Below, piece by piece: positions 42,741-51,611 of a DNA stretch of 64,000 nt (its first letter is position 1; every line of letters starts with the position of its first letter). A program made the translations under genes and the position numbers. The notes beneath the pieces were generated by a model. The model made no database searches. It had not been told where the DNA came from and saw only the letters and a program-made list of their open reading frames with translations. This stretch comes from Streptomyces niger (lineage in GTDB: Bacteria > Actinomycetota > Actinomycetes > Streptomycetales > Streptomycetaceae). The stretch lies in the NCBI RefSeq assembly GCF_000718305.1, contig NZ_JOFQ01000023.1, positions 66,662 to 130,661 of the forward strand, read 5' to 3'.

Positions 42741-43592
42741 TCAGTGGGTGAAGGCGACAGATGCAGCGAGATCCTTCTGAGTCTCGAGCGCGGTGAGACG
42801 TTCGGTGAGTGCCGCATGGATTGCGCTGTAGGTGTCGGAGCCGAGAGCCAGGCGCAATGGCGGGCGCAGGTGGCGAGTGGTGTCGTAGATGGCGGCGGCG
42901 AGCTTGGCCGGGTCGCCGGTGAAGACGCTCTCGTCTGCGGTTTCCAGGTAGTGCCGGGTCTGGCCGACGGCATTGTCGCGGTAGACGGTCGATTCGGTGG
43001 TGTATTGCAGGGCCGAAGCGAAGCCGGTGCGGGTGGCGCCGGGCTCGACCAGAGTGAGGTGAATGTTGAAGTCGGAGACCTCGCGGCTGACGCTCTCGGT
43101 GAAGCCCTCCAGCCCCCACTTGCCCGCGTGATAGGAGCTGTGAGTGGGGATACCGACCTGGCCGCCCACGCTGGAGATCTGGATGATCCGGCCACCGCCC
43201 TGCTCACGCATCGGCTGCAGGAAGGCGCGAGTGATCACCATCGGCGCGAGCAGGAGGACCTCGATCTGGTCGCGAATCTGCTCGACGGTCATTTCCTCGG
43301 CGGCGCCCACCACCGCGTATCCGGCATTGTTGACCACAATGTCCACCGGCACGGACCGGAGAGTCCTGCCGACCACCTTGTCCACATCGGCCGGCCGTGT
43401 GAGGTCGAGGGTCTCGACCGTCAGCCGGTCGCCGTACGTCTCGCGCAGGTCTTCCAGAGCTGCCGGGCGGCGGACCGTCGCCGTAACGCGGTCGCCGTTC
43501 CGGAGGGCGTGCTCGGTGAGATGGCGGCCCAGCCCACCAGAAGCTCCGGTGACGAACCAGTGACGCGAGGCCTTGTCGGAGGGACCGGACAT
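42741..43592 (-). CDS. SDR family oxidoreductase
   Basis: 283 aa from ATG 43592 with AGGAGA upstream. Features: VTGASGGLGRHLTEHALRNG (cofactor loop, about residues 14-33), VDIVVNNAGYAVVGAAEEM, IIQISSVGGQVGIPTHSSYH with AGKWGLEGF (Ser, Tyr, Lys catalytic set), and PGATRTGFA. This is the classical type often annotated as oxidoreductase in TetR-controlled pairs. The divergent TetR gene at 43694 and two operators in the gap make regulation by that repressor very likely. Substrate unknown. Confidence 0.9.
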   Translation of the reverse strand: MSGPSDKASRHWFVTGASGGLGRHLTEHALRNGDRVTATVRRPAALEDLRETYGDRLTVETLDLTRPADVDKVVGRTLRSVPVDIVVNNAGYAVVGAAEEMTVEQIRDQIEVLLLAPMVITRAFLQPMREQGGGRIIQISSVGGQVGIPTHSSYHAGKWGLEGFTESVSREVSDFNIHLTLVEPGATRTGFASALQYTTESTVYRDNAVGQTRHYLETADESVFTGDPAKLAAAIYDTTRHLRPPLRLALGSDTYSAIHAALTERLTALETQKDLAASVAFTH

Positions 43593-43618
43593 GGGGGTCT
43601 CCTGAAGTAGAGTAATAC

Positions 43619-43658
43619 CGGAACTTATTCCGTTTAAAGTTAAGCGGAACAGGTTCCG
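43619..43658. promoter_or_regulatory. two TetR operators between SDR and tetR
   Basis: CGGAACTTATTCCG (43619-43632) and CGGAACAGGTTCCG (43645-43658) are dyads with the same outer CGGAA/TTCCG arms, 26 bp centre to centre, in the 101-bp divergent gap. Confidence 0.8.
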
Positions 43659-43693
43659 GAAAGCAACTGGAGACCGACACCGAAGGAACCCGC

Positions 43694-44269
43694 ATGCCCG
43701 CCACGCCCCGCCGCACCAGGAGTGACGCGCTGCAGAACCGGGAGCGCTTGCTCGAGGTCGCCGCACAGGCCTTCGCCGAGCAGGGACTGGACACCGCGCC
43801 TGCCGCCATCGCCAAGCAGGCGGGCGTCGGCGTCGGCACGCTCTACCGGCACTTCCCGACTCGGGAAGTCCTCATCGACGCCGCCTACCGGCGCCAACTC
43901 ACCCAGGTGTGCGAGAAGGTGAACGACCTTCTCGCCCAGCATCCGGCCGCCGAGGCCACCCGGATGTGGATGGAACACTTCATCCACTACGCCACGGCAA
44001 AGAGCGGAATGTCCGAAGCCCTCAACGCGGTCATCGCCTCCGGTATCGATCCATACTCCGACAGCCGCGTACTCCTTACCGACGCTGTCGCCACCCTCCT
44101 CGCGGCCGGCGCCCGAGACGGAAGCCTGCGAACGGACGTCACTCCGGACAATGTCCTACTCCTCATGGGCGGCATCGCCTATTCCGTGCAGCACGGCACC
44201 GAAGAGCAAGCCCGTCCGCTCGTCGACCTCTTCATGGACGCGCTGACCAAGGACTCGTCCGCGAGCTGA
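43694..44269 (+). CDS. TetR-family repressor
   Basis: 191 aa. The HTH covers about residues 12-58 (RLLEVAAQAFAEQGLDTAPA, AIAKQAGVGVGTLYRHFPTR). The C-terminal domain (MWMEHFIHYATAKSGMSEAL, then DVTPDNVLLLMGGIAYSVQH) belongs to the SbtR-like group. It is divergent from the SDR gene and should bind the paired CGGAA-N4-TTCCG sites, repressing both genes until a ligand, probably the SDR substrate, is present. Confidence 0.9.
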   Translation: MPATPRRTRSDALQNRERLLEVAAQAFAEQGLDTAPAAIAKQAGVGVGTLYRHFPTREVLIDAAYRRQLTQVCEKVNDLLAQHPAAEATRMWMEHFIHYATAKSGMSEALNAVIASGIDPYSDSRVLLTDAVATLLAAGARDGSLRTDVTPDNVLLLMGGIAYSVQHGTEEQARPLVDLFMDALTKDSSAS

Positions 44270-44684
44270 ACCCGAGCTCCCGGACCGGCACGCCAACGGG
44301 AGCGCAGCCACGGTCAGTTCATCGAGTGGCTCTGTCGGCACTCACAACGAAGTTCTGGACACATGCCGCCACCGATTTCCGAGCGCATTCCGTTAGGACC
44401 TCTTAGAGGGTGATTTGAGAGGGGTTTGGCGGAGATCGGAGACGAAACCCCGACGAGTGCCACGTTGGGTGTGTCCACCGGAAATGAGCCCGCTTGCCTC
44501 CGCGGAAGGCCGGCTGCCGGCGGCCGATATTCGCGGCCGCGGGGCGTGAGAAGTACGTGCAGGGCCTTGTTCAACGGCGAAGCCGATCGCCAGTACCGCG
44601 AAGAACAGGCCGACGGTGACCGCGGTGCCCCCACTCGTGAGGGGGAAAGAGGTACACGCGATTGTGTGCGGCCTTGGTGGCGGT
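44270..44684. other. gene-poor stretch with possible IS end
   Basis: No intact gene. CCTCTTAGAGGGTGATTTGA at about 44399-44418 resembles an IS5-type terminus. The minus strand at about 44570-44645 reads TSGGTAVTVGLFFAVLAIGF, a membrane-protein-like remnant cut off on both sides. Confidence 0.35.
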
Positions 44685-45578
44685 TCAGGCGGTCGAGGTG
44701 ATCGCTTGGGTGACGGCGGTGATCGCCGGGGTGGGGTGGCCGGAGAGGCGTGCCACGAGCACCCGGCGGATCTCGGGGGGTGCGCCCTCGACGCGCAGCA
44801 GGCTCACCCCGGGCGGCAGCACCGGTGAGAGCCGGGACGGCACCGTGGTCACGCCGAAGCCGCCGGCGACCAGTTGGAGCTTCGTCAGCCAGTCGCGCGC
44901 GGAGTGGACGACGCGCGGCCGTCCGGGCAGGCCGGGCCAGACGCCGAGCAGCGGCTCGGAGTTCGACGACGGGGTGGCGATCCATGCGGCGTCGACCAGT
45001 TCGTCGACGTGCGCCGTGGTGCGTCCGGCGAACTCTCCGGTCGATGGCACCGCCACGGCCAGTTCGGTGTCCGCGACGGCCTCGAGGTGCAGGCGCGGCA
45101 ACTCGCTGTCGAAGGGACGGTGAGGTGGTCGGGATGTCAGCACGGCGAGGTCGAGCGAGCCCGCGCGCAGCGCCCGGATCAGGGTGGGCGTGGTGCCCTC
45201 GCGGGTGGTGACCGTGATCTGCGGGTCGGCCTCCGCGAGGTGTGCGAGTGCGGCGGGCAGGATCGCCGAGCCCGCGCTCAGGACTACCCCGAGCCGTACC
45301 AGTTCGGTCCGCGGGACGGTGCCGGTGAGCTCACGCTCGGCCGCTGCGAGCGAGGCGAGGACCGTGTGGGCGTGCCGCAGCAGGGTCAAGCCGGCGGGAG
45401 TGAGCCGCACCCCGTCCGGGCGGCGTTCGAACAGGGTGGCGCCGGTGCTGTGTTCGAGAGCGGCGGCCTGGCGTGAGACGGCCGACTGCGTGTAGCCGAG
45501 GCGGGCAGCTGCCGCGGTGAAGCTGCCGGACTCGGCGATCTGCCGCAGGACCCGCAGCCCTGCGCTGGAGATGTCCAT
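44685..45578 (-). CDS. LysR-family regulator
   Basis: 297 aa. N-terminal winged HTH (GLRVLRQIAESGSFTAAAAR, LGYTQSAVSRQAAALE, residues about 7-45), hinge, then a periplasmic-binding-type effector domain (LVRLGVVLSAGSAILPAAL, LDLAVLTSRPP, VAGGFGVTTVPSRLSPVLPP). It is divergent from the MDR oxidoreductase at 45680, which it probably activates or represses. A 15-bp dyad overlaps its own start codon, fitting autoregulation. Confidence 0.9.
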   Translation of the reverse strand: MDISSAGLRVLRQIAESGSFTAAAARLGYTQSAVSRQAAALEHSTGATLFERRPDGVRLTPAGLTLLRHAHTVLASLAAAERELTGTVPRTELVRLGVVLSAGSAILPAALAHLAEADPQITVTTREGTTPTLIRALRAGSLDLAVLTSRPPHRPFDSELPRLHLEAVADTELAVAVPSTGEFAGRTTAHVDELVDAAWIATPSSNSEPLLGVWPGLPGRPRVVHSARDWLTKLQLVAGGFGVTTVPSRLSPVLPPGVSLLRVEGAPPEIRRVLVARLSGHPTPAITAVTQAITSTA

Positions 45579-45591
45579 GCGTCATACGCAT
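45577..45591. promoter_or_regulatory. LysR dyad overlapping the start codon
   Basis: ATGCGT-CAT-ACGCAT, perfect 6-bp arms; the LysR ATG (45576-45578 on the minus strand) overlaps its left edge. A candidate LysR site in the 101-bp divergent gap. Confidence 0.55.
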
Positions 45592-45679
45592 ACCACAGAT
45601 GCCAGATCATCGCTTCCCGCATGCCCCTCCCGCTCCTAGTGTCGATCCCACGAGCACGGACGAACACGGAGGTCATCAC

Positions 45680-46768
45680 GTGCGAGCAGCAGTTCTGACG
45701 CAGTTCGGCGCCCCACTCACGGTGCGGGAGGTGCCCGACCCCGAGGCCGGGGGCGGTGAGGTGGTGGTCGAGGTCCTCGCCGCCAGCGTGGCGCCCTACG
45801 CGGCCGAAGTCTTCAGCGGCAAGCGGAAGTACCCCCTTGTCCCTCCTGTCGTGCCCGGTGTCGGTGGAGTGGGACGGATCCTCCACGTCGGCCCGGATGC
45901 CACCCGGCTGCGCGTCGGCGACCTGGTGTGGTGCGACTCGACGGTGCGCTCGCGGGACGACGCCCTGACGCCCGACATCACGCTCCAGGGTTGGAGTTCG
46001 CGCGGCGAGGGCGGCGCGCGGCTCGCCGAGTACCTGCACGATGGCGCGTTCGCCGAGCTCATGCGGGTCCCGACGGAGAACGTCTTTCCGCTGCCCGCCG
46101 CGGCCGGGGAGGATCCGGCCCGCTGGGCCGCGCTCACCGTGCACACCATCTCCTACGGCGGGCTGCTGGCAGGCGGGCTCGCGGCCGGCGAGACCCTGCT
46201 CGTCAGCGGGGCCACCGGCAACCTCGGCAGCAGCGCGGTCGCGGTCGCGCTCGCGATGGGCGCGGGCCGCGTGGTCGCCCCCGGCCGCAACAAGGCCGCG
46301 CTCGACCTCCTCGCCGACCGGTTCGGACCGCGTCTGCGCCCGGTCCCGCTGACCGGGGACGAGGCCACCGACCGCGCGGCGATGTCCGCGGCGGCCGACG
46401 GCCCGATCGACATGGTGATCGATCTGCTCCCGCCGAGCGCACCCAGCTCGGCCTCGCGTGCGGCGGCCATGACCGTGCGCGAGTACGGCCGGGTCGTCCT
46501 CATGGGCGGCGTCGGCATGCTCGGGGGCGACGACCTCGCACTCCCGTACCCATGGATCATGCGCAACTCGATCACCGTGCGCGGGCAGTGGATGTACCCG
46601 CGCACAGCCAATGTCGGCATCATCCGGCTTCTCACCTCGGGCGCTTTGGATCTCGCCCCCGAACGAGTCCGGCCGTTCGGCCTCGATGCCGTCAACGACG
46701 CCATCACGTACGCCGCCGCGCACGGTGGCCCGTTCGACCGCACCAGCCTCACCCCATCAGCTGACTGA
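45680..46768 (+). CDS. MDR/quinone-oxidoreductase-like dehydrogenase
   Basis: 362 aa from GTG 45680 with GGAGG upstream. An N-terminal GroES-like domain (MRAAVLTQFGAPLTVREVPD type start, then VVPGVGGVGRILHVGPDATR) is followed by a Rossmann domain with LLVSGATGNLGSSAVAVALA (about 180-199). The catalytic-zinc Cys/His set of alcohol dehydrogenases is not evident, so it is likely of the zinc-free quinone oxidoreductase type using NADPH. Closing motif DAITYAAAHGGPFDRTSL. Probably controlled by the divergent LysR gene. Confidence 0.87.
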   Translation: MRAAVLTQFGAPLTVREVPDPEAGGGEVVVEVLAASVAPYAAEVFSGKRKYPLVPPVVPGVGGVGRILHVGPDATRLRVGDLVWCDSTVRSRDDALTPDITLQGWSSRGEGGARLAEYLHDGAFAELMRVPTENVFPLPAAAGEDPARWAALTVHTISYGGLLAGGLAAGETLLVSGATGNLGSSAVAVALAMGAGRVVAPGRNKAALDLLADRFGPRLRPVPLTGDEATDRAAMSAAADGPIDMVIDLLPPSAPSSASRAAAMTVREYGRVVLMGGVGMLGGDDLALPYPWIMRNSITVRGQWMYPRTANVGIIRLLTSGALDLAPERVRPFGLDAVNDAITYAAAHGGPFDRTSLTPSAD

Positions 46769-46789
46769 CAAAGCCCGCTGATCCCCACC

Positions 46790-47760
46790 ACAGGGCTCGG
46801 CCGGTTACTGCTTCCTGGCGAAGCTGCCAGTTTCGACCTCGGTGAGGATGCCGAGTTTGACCAGGCGTTTCAACATGACGTGGGACATCGACCAATAGAC
46901 GCGAGAGGCGGACGACGATGGGCGGTGCTCATAGTCACGGACCAGACGCCGGTGCAGTATCAAGGTCCCGTAGGTCTGCTCGACCCTCCACCGCTTCGGC
47001 TGCGGCACGAACCCCTTGTCCTGAGGGTTGCGTTCGACGGTCTCGACGTCGATGCCCAGGTTGGCGCCGTGCAGGACCACCTGGTTCTTGAAGCCCTGTC
47101 AACCAGCGCCTTGCGAACGGTGTCGCCGGCGTGCTCGGCGATCTGGTCAAGCGGGATGATGCCCACGGTGTTGCCGTGCGTGTTCGCGGCGAGGACGACG
47201 ACCGCGATGACCAGGCCGAGGACGTCCACGGCCAGTCCGCGCTTGCGGCCCGGCACCCGCTTGACGGGATCCCGGCCGGTCGTGGCGGCGGGGACCCCGG
47301 CGGCCGCATGGACACTCTGCGTGTCCAGCACCACCAGCGTCGGGTCCTCTGATCGGCGGGCCCGCTCGCGGACCTGGCGGCGCAGGAGTTCATGGATGAC
47401 CTGGTCGGTTCCGTCGTCCCGCCAGGTGGCGAAGTAGTAGTACGTCGCACTCTTCTGGGGGAGATCGTGCGGCAGATAGGCCCACTGGCAGCCGGTCCGC
47501 CCCTGATAGAGGATCACGTTAACGATCTCCCGCAACTCGTAGGCGCCCTGATGGCCACTGACCGACCGGTGCCGGTCCTTCCACGCGGTGATCACCGGCT
47601 CAATCCACGACCACTGCTCGTCCGATAAGTCACTTGGATACGGCTTGCGTTCACTCACCCCGCCACCACAACAGACCGCAGGCGGCGGACCAGTGGATTC
47701 CATCCACACCCACACCATCCGGCGACCACAGAACCACTTAAAGAGTCACGAACCGCCCTC
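46790..47760 (-). mobile_element. decayed IS5-family element with frameshifted transposase
   Basis: The transposase reads leftward from about 47660 (MSERKPYPSDLSDEQWSWIE, HQGAYELREIVNVILYQGRT, TLVVLDTQSVHAAAGV with catalytic Asp, RGLAVDVLGL). It shifts frame at about 47097, where one base is missing in GTTGACAGGGCTTCAAGAAC, and resumes VVLHGANLGIDVETVERNPQ to WRVEQTYGTLILHRRLVRDY (catalytic Glu region). The right end at about 47735-47760 has TTAAAGAGTCACGAACCGCC. The left terminal repeat is not visible. Inactive as read. Confidence 0.85.
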
Positions 47761-47779
47761 TTAGACACCAAGGGTGACG

Positions 47780-47873
47780 CATCAGGCGTGAGGCGTCAGG
47801 CCGGCTTCAGGCGTTCGGTTGACGGTAGGCGTCAGGCAGGCGTCAGGCGTTAGGCGTTAGGCGTCAGGCGTCA
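47780..47873. repeat. 7-bp CAGGCGT array at CoiA-like stop codon
   Basis: About a dozen copies of (C/T)AGGCGT, some fused. It ends in GGCGTCAGGGGACAACGGGA, where TCA (47871-47873) is the TGA stop of the leftward CoiA-like gene. Confidence 0.88.
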
Positions 47874-49124
47874 GGGGACAACGGGAGTCGGCAGTACGCG
47901 CTCGTGGTACATGACGCCCGTATCCGGATCGAAGACATAGACCTGGAAGGGCTCCCATGCCCGCTCGGCAAGGTCAGCCAGGTCTTCGTCACGGGGCACG
48001 AGCAGGGAGATCTCCTCCGCCCAGGCTCTCAGCCGGTACGGATCAGGGCAGGCCACACCGACCAGCGTCCAGTGTTCACCTTCGGGGCCGGTGCGCTCAT
48101 ACACCGGCCTGCCGCCCCCGAAGCGGTCATCCGGAGCGCCGAACACCAGGCCCCGGCTGAAGAACAACTCGGCCAGGGCCCGGAAGTATCGCCACTGCTG
48201 GCGATCCAAGCCCGTACGGTTCCAGAACTCGGCGTACGCACGGGACTTGGCCTCCTTCTTCCTGGCCTTCTCCCGTTTCTTCAGCTCCCGTTGCCGCCCC
48301 TCCTCTTGTCGTCGGAGCCTGTCCTCCGCCTCCTTCCGAGCACGCTCGGCGTCCGCTGCCACATACGAAGGGGCCGTCCACCACATGCGCCAGGAGTCGT
48401 CCCAGTACCTGGTCCAGCCTTCCGCCCACTCGTAGCAACCGTCCTGGTCGACCACTCGCCGACTGCCACGAACGGGGGTGTACGGCGTTATCCGGCCCGT
48501 CAGCATCCATGACACCGCATCGGTCAGCGTTGCGCCGACCGGTACCCAGTGCATGCTGTTCTCAGCTAAACGGGCCAGTCCGGCACTCACCGACCACGGT
48601 TCTTTCGGATCCTCCGGTGGCTGGACCAGGAGCGTCGGTACGGTGCCCACCCATGGGCGAGGCTTGATGCCGAACCAACACACCGACACCTCGTCCCGCT
48701 CGTACAGATCGGTCCGCGCTGCGATCTCCTCCGCCGTGATGGAGGACAACTGCGCTTCCAGGGCCATCAGCCGATCACCATCAGGGCCGAACACCATCAC
48801 GTCCGCCCGCCACTCCCCCGTGGGCGCAGCGACTTCCAGCTCCGCCCGGTAGCCCGCGGCGCGCGCACGTGTCACCAGCTCAAGCTTGAGCAAGTGGTGC
48901 TCCAGGGACTCGTTCGCCAATGAGCACGTCGGAGGTCGCGTGCGGTGGTACAGATGTCGCGTACCCAACTTGGAGACCCGAGCGAAGACCTGTCCGCCGC
49001 ACTCCGGGCACACCAGCTCCAGGCCGCGCACCCGGTGGATCTCCTCCCACGACCGGCCGCAGCCCAGATCGTCCAAGGTGATATCCACTCTGCCCCACTC
49101 GGCATGATCGGCAGTGAACTGCAC
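47871..49124 (-). CDS. CoiA-like competence/nuclease family protein
   Basis: 417 aa. The N-terminus (MQFTADHAEWGRVDITLDDL) precedes a treble-clef Cys site (LVCPECGGQVFARVSKLGTR). The nuclease-like block follows: ESLEHHLLKLELVTRARAAG, EWRADVMVFGPDGDRLMALE, AQLSSITAEEIAARTDLYE. The last two carry Asp and Glu-x-Gln in PD-(D/E)xK-like spacing, as in CoiA. A charged coiled-coil stretch (about 255-300, RRQEEGRQRELKKREKARKK) and an extra C-terminal region follow. CoiA aids DNA uptake in Firmicutes; the actinobacterial relatives have unknown roles. Identical-type 7-bp repeats stand on both sides of this gene. Confidence 0.75.
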   Translation of the reverse strand: MQFTADHAEWGRVDITLDDLGCGRSWEEIHRVRGLELVCPECGGQVFARVSKLGTRHLYHRTRPPTCSLANESLEHHLLKLELVTRARAAGYRAELEVAAPTGEWRADVMVFGPDGDRLMALEAQLSSITAEEIAARTDLYERDEVSVCWFGIKPRPWVGTVPTLLVQPPEDPKEPWSVSAGLARLAENSMHWVPVGATLTDAVSWMLTGRITPYTPVRGSRRVVDQDGCYEWAEGWTRYWDDSWRMWWTAPSYVAADAERARKEAEDRLRRQEEGRQRELKKREKARKKEAKSRAYAEFWNRTGLDRQQWRYFRALAELFFSRGLVFGAPDDRFGGGRPVYERTGPEGEHWTLVGVACPDPYRLRAWAEEISLLVPRDEDLADLAERAWEPFQVYVFDPDTGVMYHERVLPTPVVP

Positions 49125-49157
49125 CCGGCCCCTCCCCGCTGATGAATTCCCAGGTCA

Positions 49158-49245
49158 TGATGCCTGACGCCTACCGCCTAACACCTAACGCCCGACGCTC
49201 GACGCTCGATGCCTGTGCTCGACGCCTGTGCCCGACACACTGGCC
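49158..49245. repeat. 7-bp-type array upstream of CoiA-like gene
   Basis: Units such as TGCCTGACGCC, TAACGCC and CGACGCC, the complement-related form of the CAGGCGT array at the other end of the gene, begin 33 bp before its start codon. Confidence 0.75.
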
Positions 49246-49475
49246 TCGGATGCACATCAAGATCATCTATGACAGGCTGGCGCACCGTTCGCCAACCCAC
49301 ACGGGCGGACAGACCGCAAGACTGCGGCGAAGAGCGAAGGGCAAAGGGCATAGGGCGAAGGGCGTAGGGCGAGGACTAGCTCGCGGTGCCGCTTGCGGTG
49401 GACCGCACCACACCGTGATCATGAAAGCGACTCTCAACCTGACCGTGTCGGCGGTGAGATGAAGGGAATCACGCC
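49246..49475. other. intergenic region
   Basis: Contains a GCGAAGGGCAAAGGGCATAG microrepeat (about 49330-49372) and the AAGGGA ribosome-binding site of the next gene. Confidence 0.5.
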
Positions 49476-50084
49476 ATGGCAATCGAGGCGAGCTCCGGCA
49501 CCGCGGACCAGACTCACGCGCACATCCCCGACACCGGAACCAACGGAAAAATAATCCTTCTCAACGGCACATCCAGCTCCGGCAAGAGCAGTATCGCGCA
49601 AGAACTTCTTGGCCTTTTGAACGGCTCCTGGTTCCACATGCCAGTGGATGCCTTCCACGCGATGCGCTCCAAGTGCGAGATCGTAGACGAAGATCTCCAG
49701 GCCGAGATCGACCGTACTGCCAAGGGGTTTCACCGTGCCGTCGCCGGTATGGCCGCTGCTGGGAACAATCTGGTCGTGGACTACCCGCTCAGTCGTCGCT
49801 GGCGGTTGCTTGACCTACTTGACCTGCTGGTTCCTGCGGACACGACCCTCGTCGGAGTGCGTTGCCCACTACCTGAACTGGAACGCCGCGAGATCGAGCG
49901 AGGAGACCGCGAACGCGGCCTGGCTGCCGCGCAGTACGACCAGGTGCACTCCCACGGGGTGCACGATATCGAGGTGGACACGAGTCTCAGCAGCCCGCGC
50001 GAGTGCGCTCTCCGCATCCGCGAGGCGCTTCCGGACCTACGGCGCCCCACCGCCTTCGAGACACTCCGTCGAGCCCTGCGGTGA
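49476..50084 (+). CDS. chloramphenicol-phosphotransferase-like kinase
   Basis: 202 aa, AAGGGA before the ATG. The P-loop GTSSSGKSSIAQELL (about 31-45) is followed by FHMPVDAFHAMRSK, where Asp matches the catalytic Asp of CPT. LVVDYPLSRRWRLLDLLDLL and LVGVRCPLPELERREIERGD with RERGLAAAQYDQVHSHGVHD give the family C-terminal half. CPT of S. venezuelae phosphorylates the C3 hydroxyl of chloramphenicol as self-resistance. Many relatives exist without biosynthetic genes, so the natural substrate is uncertain. Short GAGTACGTAA-type repeats follow the stop. Confidence 0.85.
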   Translation: MAIEASSGTADQTHAHIPDTGTNGKIILLNGTSSSGKSSIAQELLGLLNGSWFHMPVDAFHAMRSKCEIVDEDLQAEIDRTAKGFHRAVAGMAAAGNNLVVDYPLSRRWRLLDLLDLLVPADTTLVGVRCPLPELERREIERGDRERGLAAAQYDQVHSHGVHDIEVDTSLSSPRECALRIREALPDLRRPTAFETLRRALR

Positions 50085-50095
50085 GAGGCTCAGTA

Positions 50096-50150
50096 CGCAA
50101 GAGTACGTGATGGAGTGCGTAATGGAGTACGTAACGTAGTACGCAACGGC
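50096..50150. repeat. 12-bp-type repeats after the kinase gene
   Basis: Imperfect copies of GAGTACGTAACG begin 12 bp after the kinase stop. Confidence 0.6.
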
Positions 50151-50180
50151 GCCATCACCGAAACCGATACTTCGAGCGCC

Positions 50181-50217
50181 TGAGGGGCCGGCGACCGACC
50201 TGGTCACCGGCCCCTCA
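50181..50217. terminator. bidirectional terminator
   Basis: 16-bp arms TGAGGGGCCGGCGACC / GGTCACCGGCCCCTCA with one mismatch and a 5-nt loop, between the converging kinase and SH3-like genes. Confidence 0.8.
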
Positions 50218-50235
50218 GGGTGGTCCACGCCGCTG

Positions 50236-50580
50236 TTACTTCAGCAGGCCGATCTTCTTGCCGTAGGCCCAGCCCTTCGCGTTCTTGTGGGTCCCGGACT
50301 GCACCTTGCCGTAGATCCAGGACGTGTGCCCCTTGGTGTACTCGCAGAGGTAGTAGAACTTCGTCCCCTTGGACAAGGTGCCCTTCGCGGAGTACTTGGT
50401 GCCGGGCCCGGTGCGCAGGGCTGCCTTCTTCAGGACGTCGAATTGGACGTTGGAGTAGTCCCAGTTGCACTTCGAGCTGCCGACGGCGGTGGCTGCCGGG
50501 GCCGTGGCGACGGCGCCGCCGGCCAGAATGACGGTCGCGGCGAGAGTGGTCATTCCTCGTCCGAACAGAGACTGTCGCAA
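50236..50580 (-). CDS. secreted SH3-like protein
   Basis: 114 aa. TTG 50580 is likely the start (AAGGGGG eight bases upstream); ATG 50553 is the alternative. The signal peptide (TTLAATVILAGGAVATAPAA) cleaves at about residue 33. The mature ~80 aa domain (ALRTGPGTKYSAKGTLSKGT, FYYLCEYTKGHTSWIYGKVQ, GWAYGKKIGLLK) has the bacterial SH3 pattern, often a cell-wall binding or structural module. Two Cys (SSKCNWD, YLCEY) suggest a disulfide. Stand-alone secreted SH3 proteins are common in Streptomyces. Confidence 0.82.
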   Translation of the reverse strand: MRQSLFGRGMTTLAATVILAGGAVATAPAATAVGSSKCNWDYSNVQFDVLKKAALRTGPGTKYSAKGTLSKGTKFYYLCEYTKGHTSWIYGKVQSGTHKNAKGWAYGKKIGLLK

Positions 50581-51104
50581 GACATTCCCCCTTACTACGA
50601 AGCGCGGCGCGGTGGATGTTCCGTACGGGATGTCGTCCCGTACCGCGCGTCGCGCTGTCCTTGCTGGTCAGTTGAGCAGCTGAGCTTAACCCGACCGTTC
50701 GCATGCGCCTCGACTGCCCCAGTGTTGGCACCGTCGAAGCGGCGTGAGCGAGGGGTGTGTGAGGCGGGGAGGGGCGAGCGTGCATGAGGGTGCCGCCGAC
50801 CACCCGGCGTGGGTGGCGCACAGGACCGGAACGGCCAGTCGTCCACGCGAATTACACGCGAGCCACATGCGCGAGGCAGTCATCCGTCCGGGCCCCGATC
50901 AGGCACGGCAGCCTCCACGCGCCCGGCGGAAAGGCAGAGGCGCGTCAGGCCCACGCGGACCTCTGATCTGCTGAGGCAGGAGAGCGGCCGCAGCCTTCCC
51001 CGTCTCACCGACCCCCGACCTCGGCCAGCGCGTTCTACGAGGCGGGGCGGGGGCCTCATATGGCGGCCTACTTCGTCCCTGCCGGCTCTTATAGGCTGGC
51101 GCGC
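50581..51104. other. gene-poor stretch
   Basis: No gene recognised. Confidence 0.5.
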
Positions 51105-51611
51105 ATGGATGTCTCGGGGTGTCTTGGGTGCGACCTCCTCACCGGGCGCCGGGAGTTGCCCGGGGGCGTCCTGCACGAAACCACTGCCTGGGTGGTGAAC
51201 CACGTTGTCGGCCCGATGAATGTCGGCACCTTGATCGTCGGTCCGCGGGAGCACATCGTGTCCGTCGCGGAACTCGACGACGCGGCAGCGGCGGAGCTCG
51301 GCCCCTTGCTACGCGATACCGCTCAGGTTGTGGAGACGCTGTGCCATCCTGAGCAAACTTACGTCTGCACGTGGTCGCACGGCCGCGACTCGCGCAAGCA
51401 CCTGCACATCGTGGTCCAACCGGTGACCGCGGAGGTACGGGCCCAGTACGGCGGTCTACGCTCCGAACAGCTCCAGGCCCGGATGCTGGCGGACGGCGAC
51501 GAGCCGGACATCACGGAAGTCGAGCAGTTCTGCGAGCGGGCCCGCGAACTGTTCCGAGACCTCCCCACCGACAACAGCGCCCCACTCCAAGCGCCCCAGT
51601 CCAAGCGATGA
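51105..51611 (+). CDS. HIT-family nucleotide hydrolase
   Basis: 168 aa from ATG 51105 (in-frame GTG/ATG further up lack support). Starts MDVSGCLGCDLLTGRRELPG, with the CxxC zinc pair of many actinobacterial HIT proteins. NVGTLIVGPREHIVSVAELD is the central strand, and RKHLHIVVQPVT holds His-x-His, the active-site triad region (third His position occupied by Val/Gln). It hydrolyses or transfers nucleoside phosphates; the missing third His would weaken this. A C-terminal helix of about 50 aa is extra. Single gene. Confidence 0.8.
   Translation: MDVSGCLGCDLLTGRRELPGGVLHETTAWVVNHVVGPMNVGTLIVGPREHIVSVAELDDAAAAELGPLLRDTAQVVETLCHPEQTYVCTWSHGRDSRKHLHIVVQPVTAEVRAQYGGLRSEQLQARMLADGDEPDITEVEQFCERARELFRDLPTDNSAPLQAPQSKR

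Noticed and set aside
51070..51105. Leaderless promoter before HIT gene
   Set aside because: TATAGG is present, but its distance to the ATG does not fit leaderless starts well, so not annotated.
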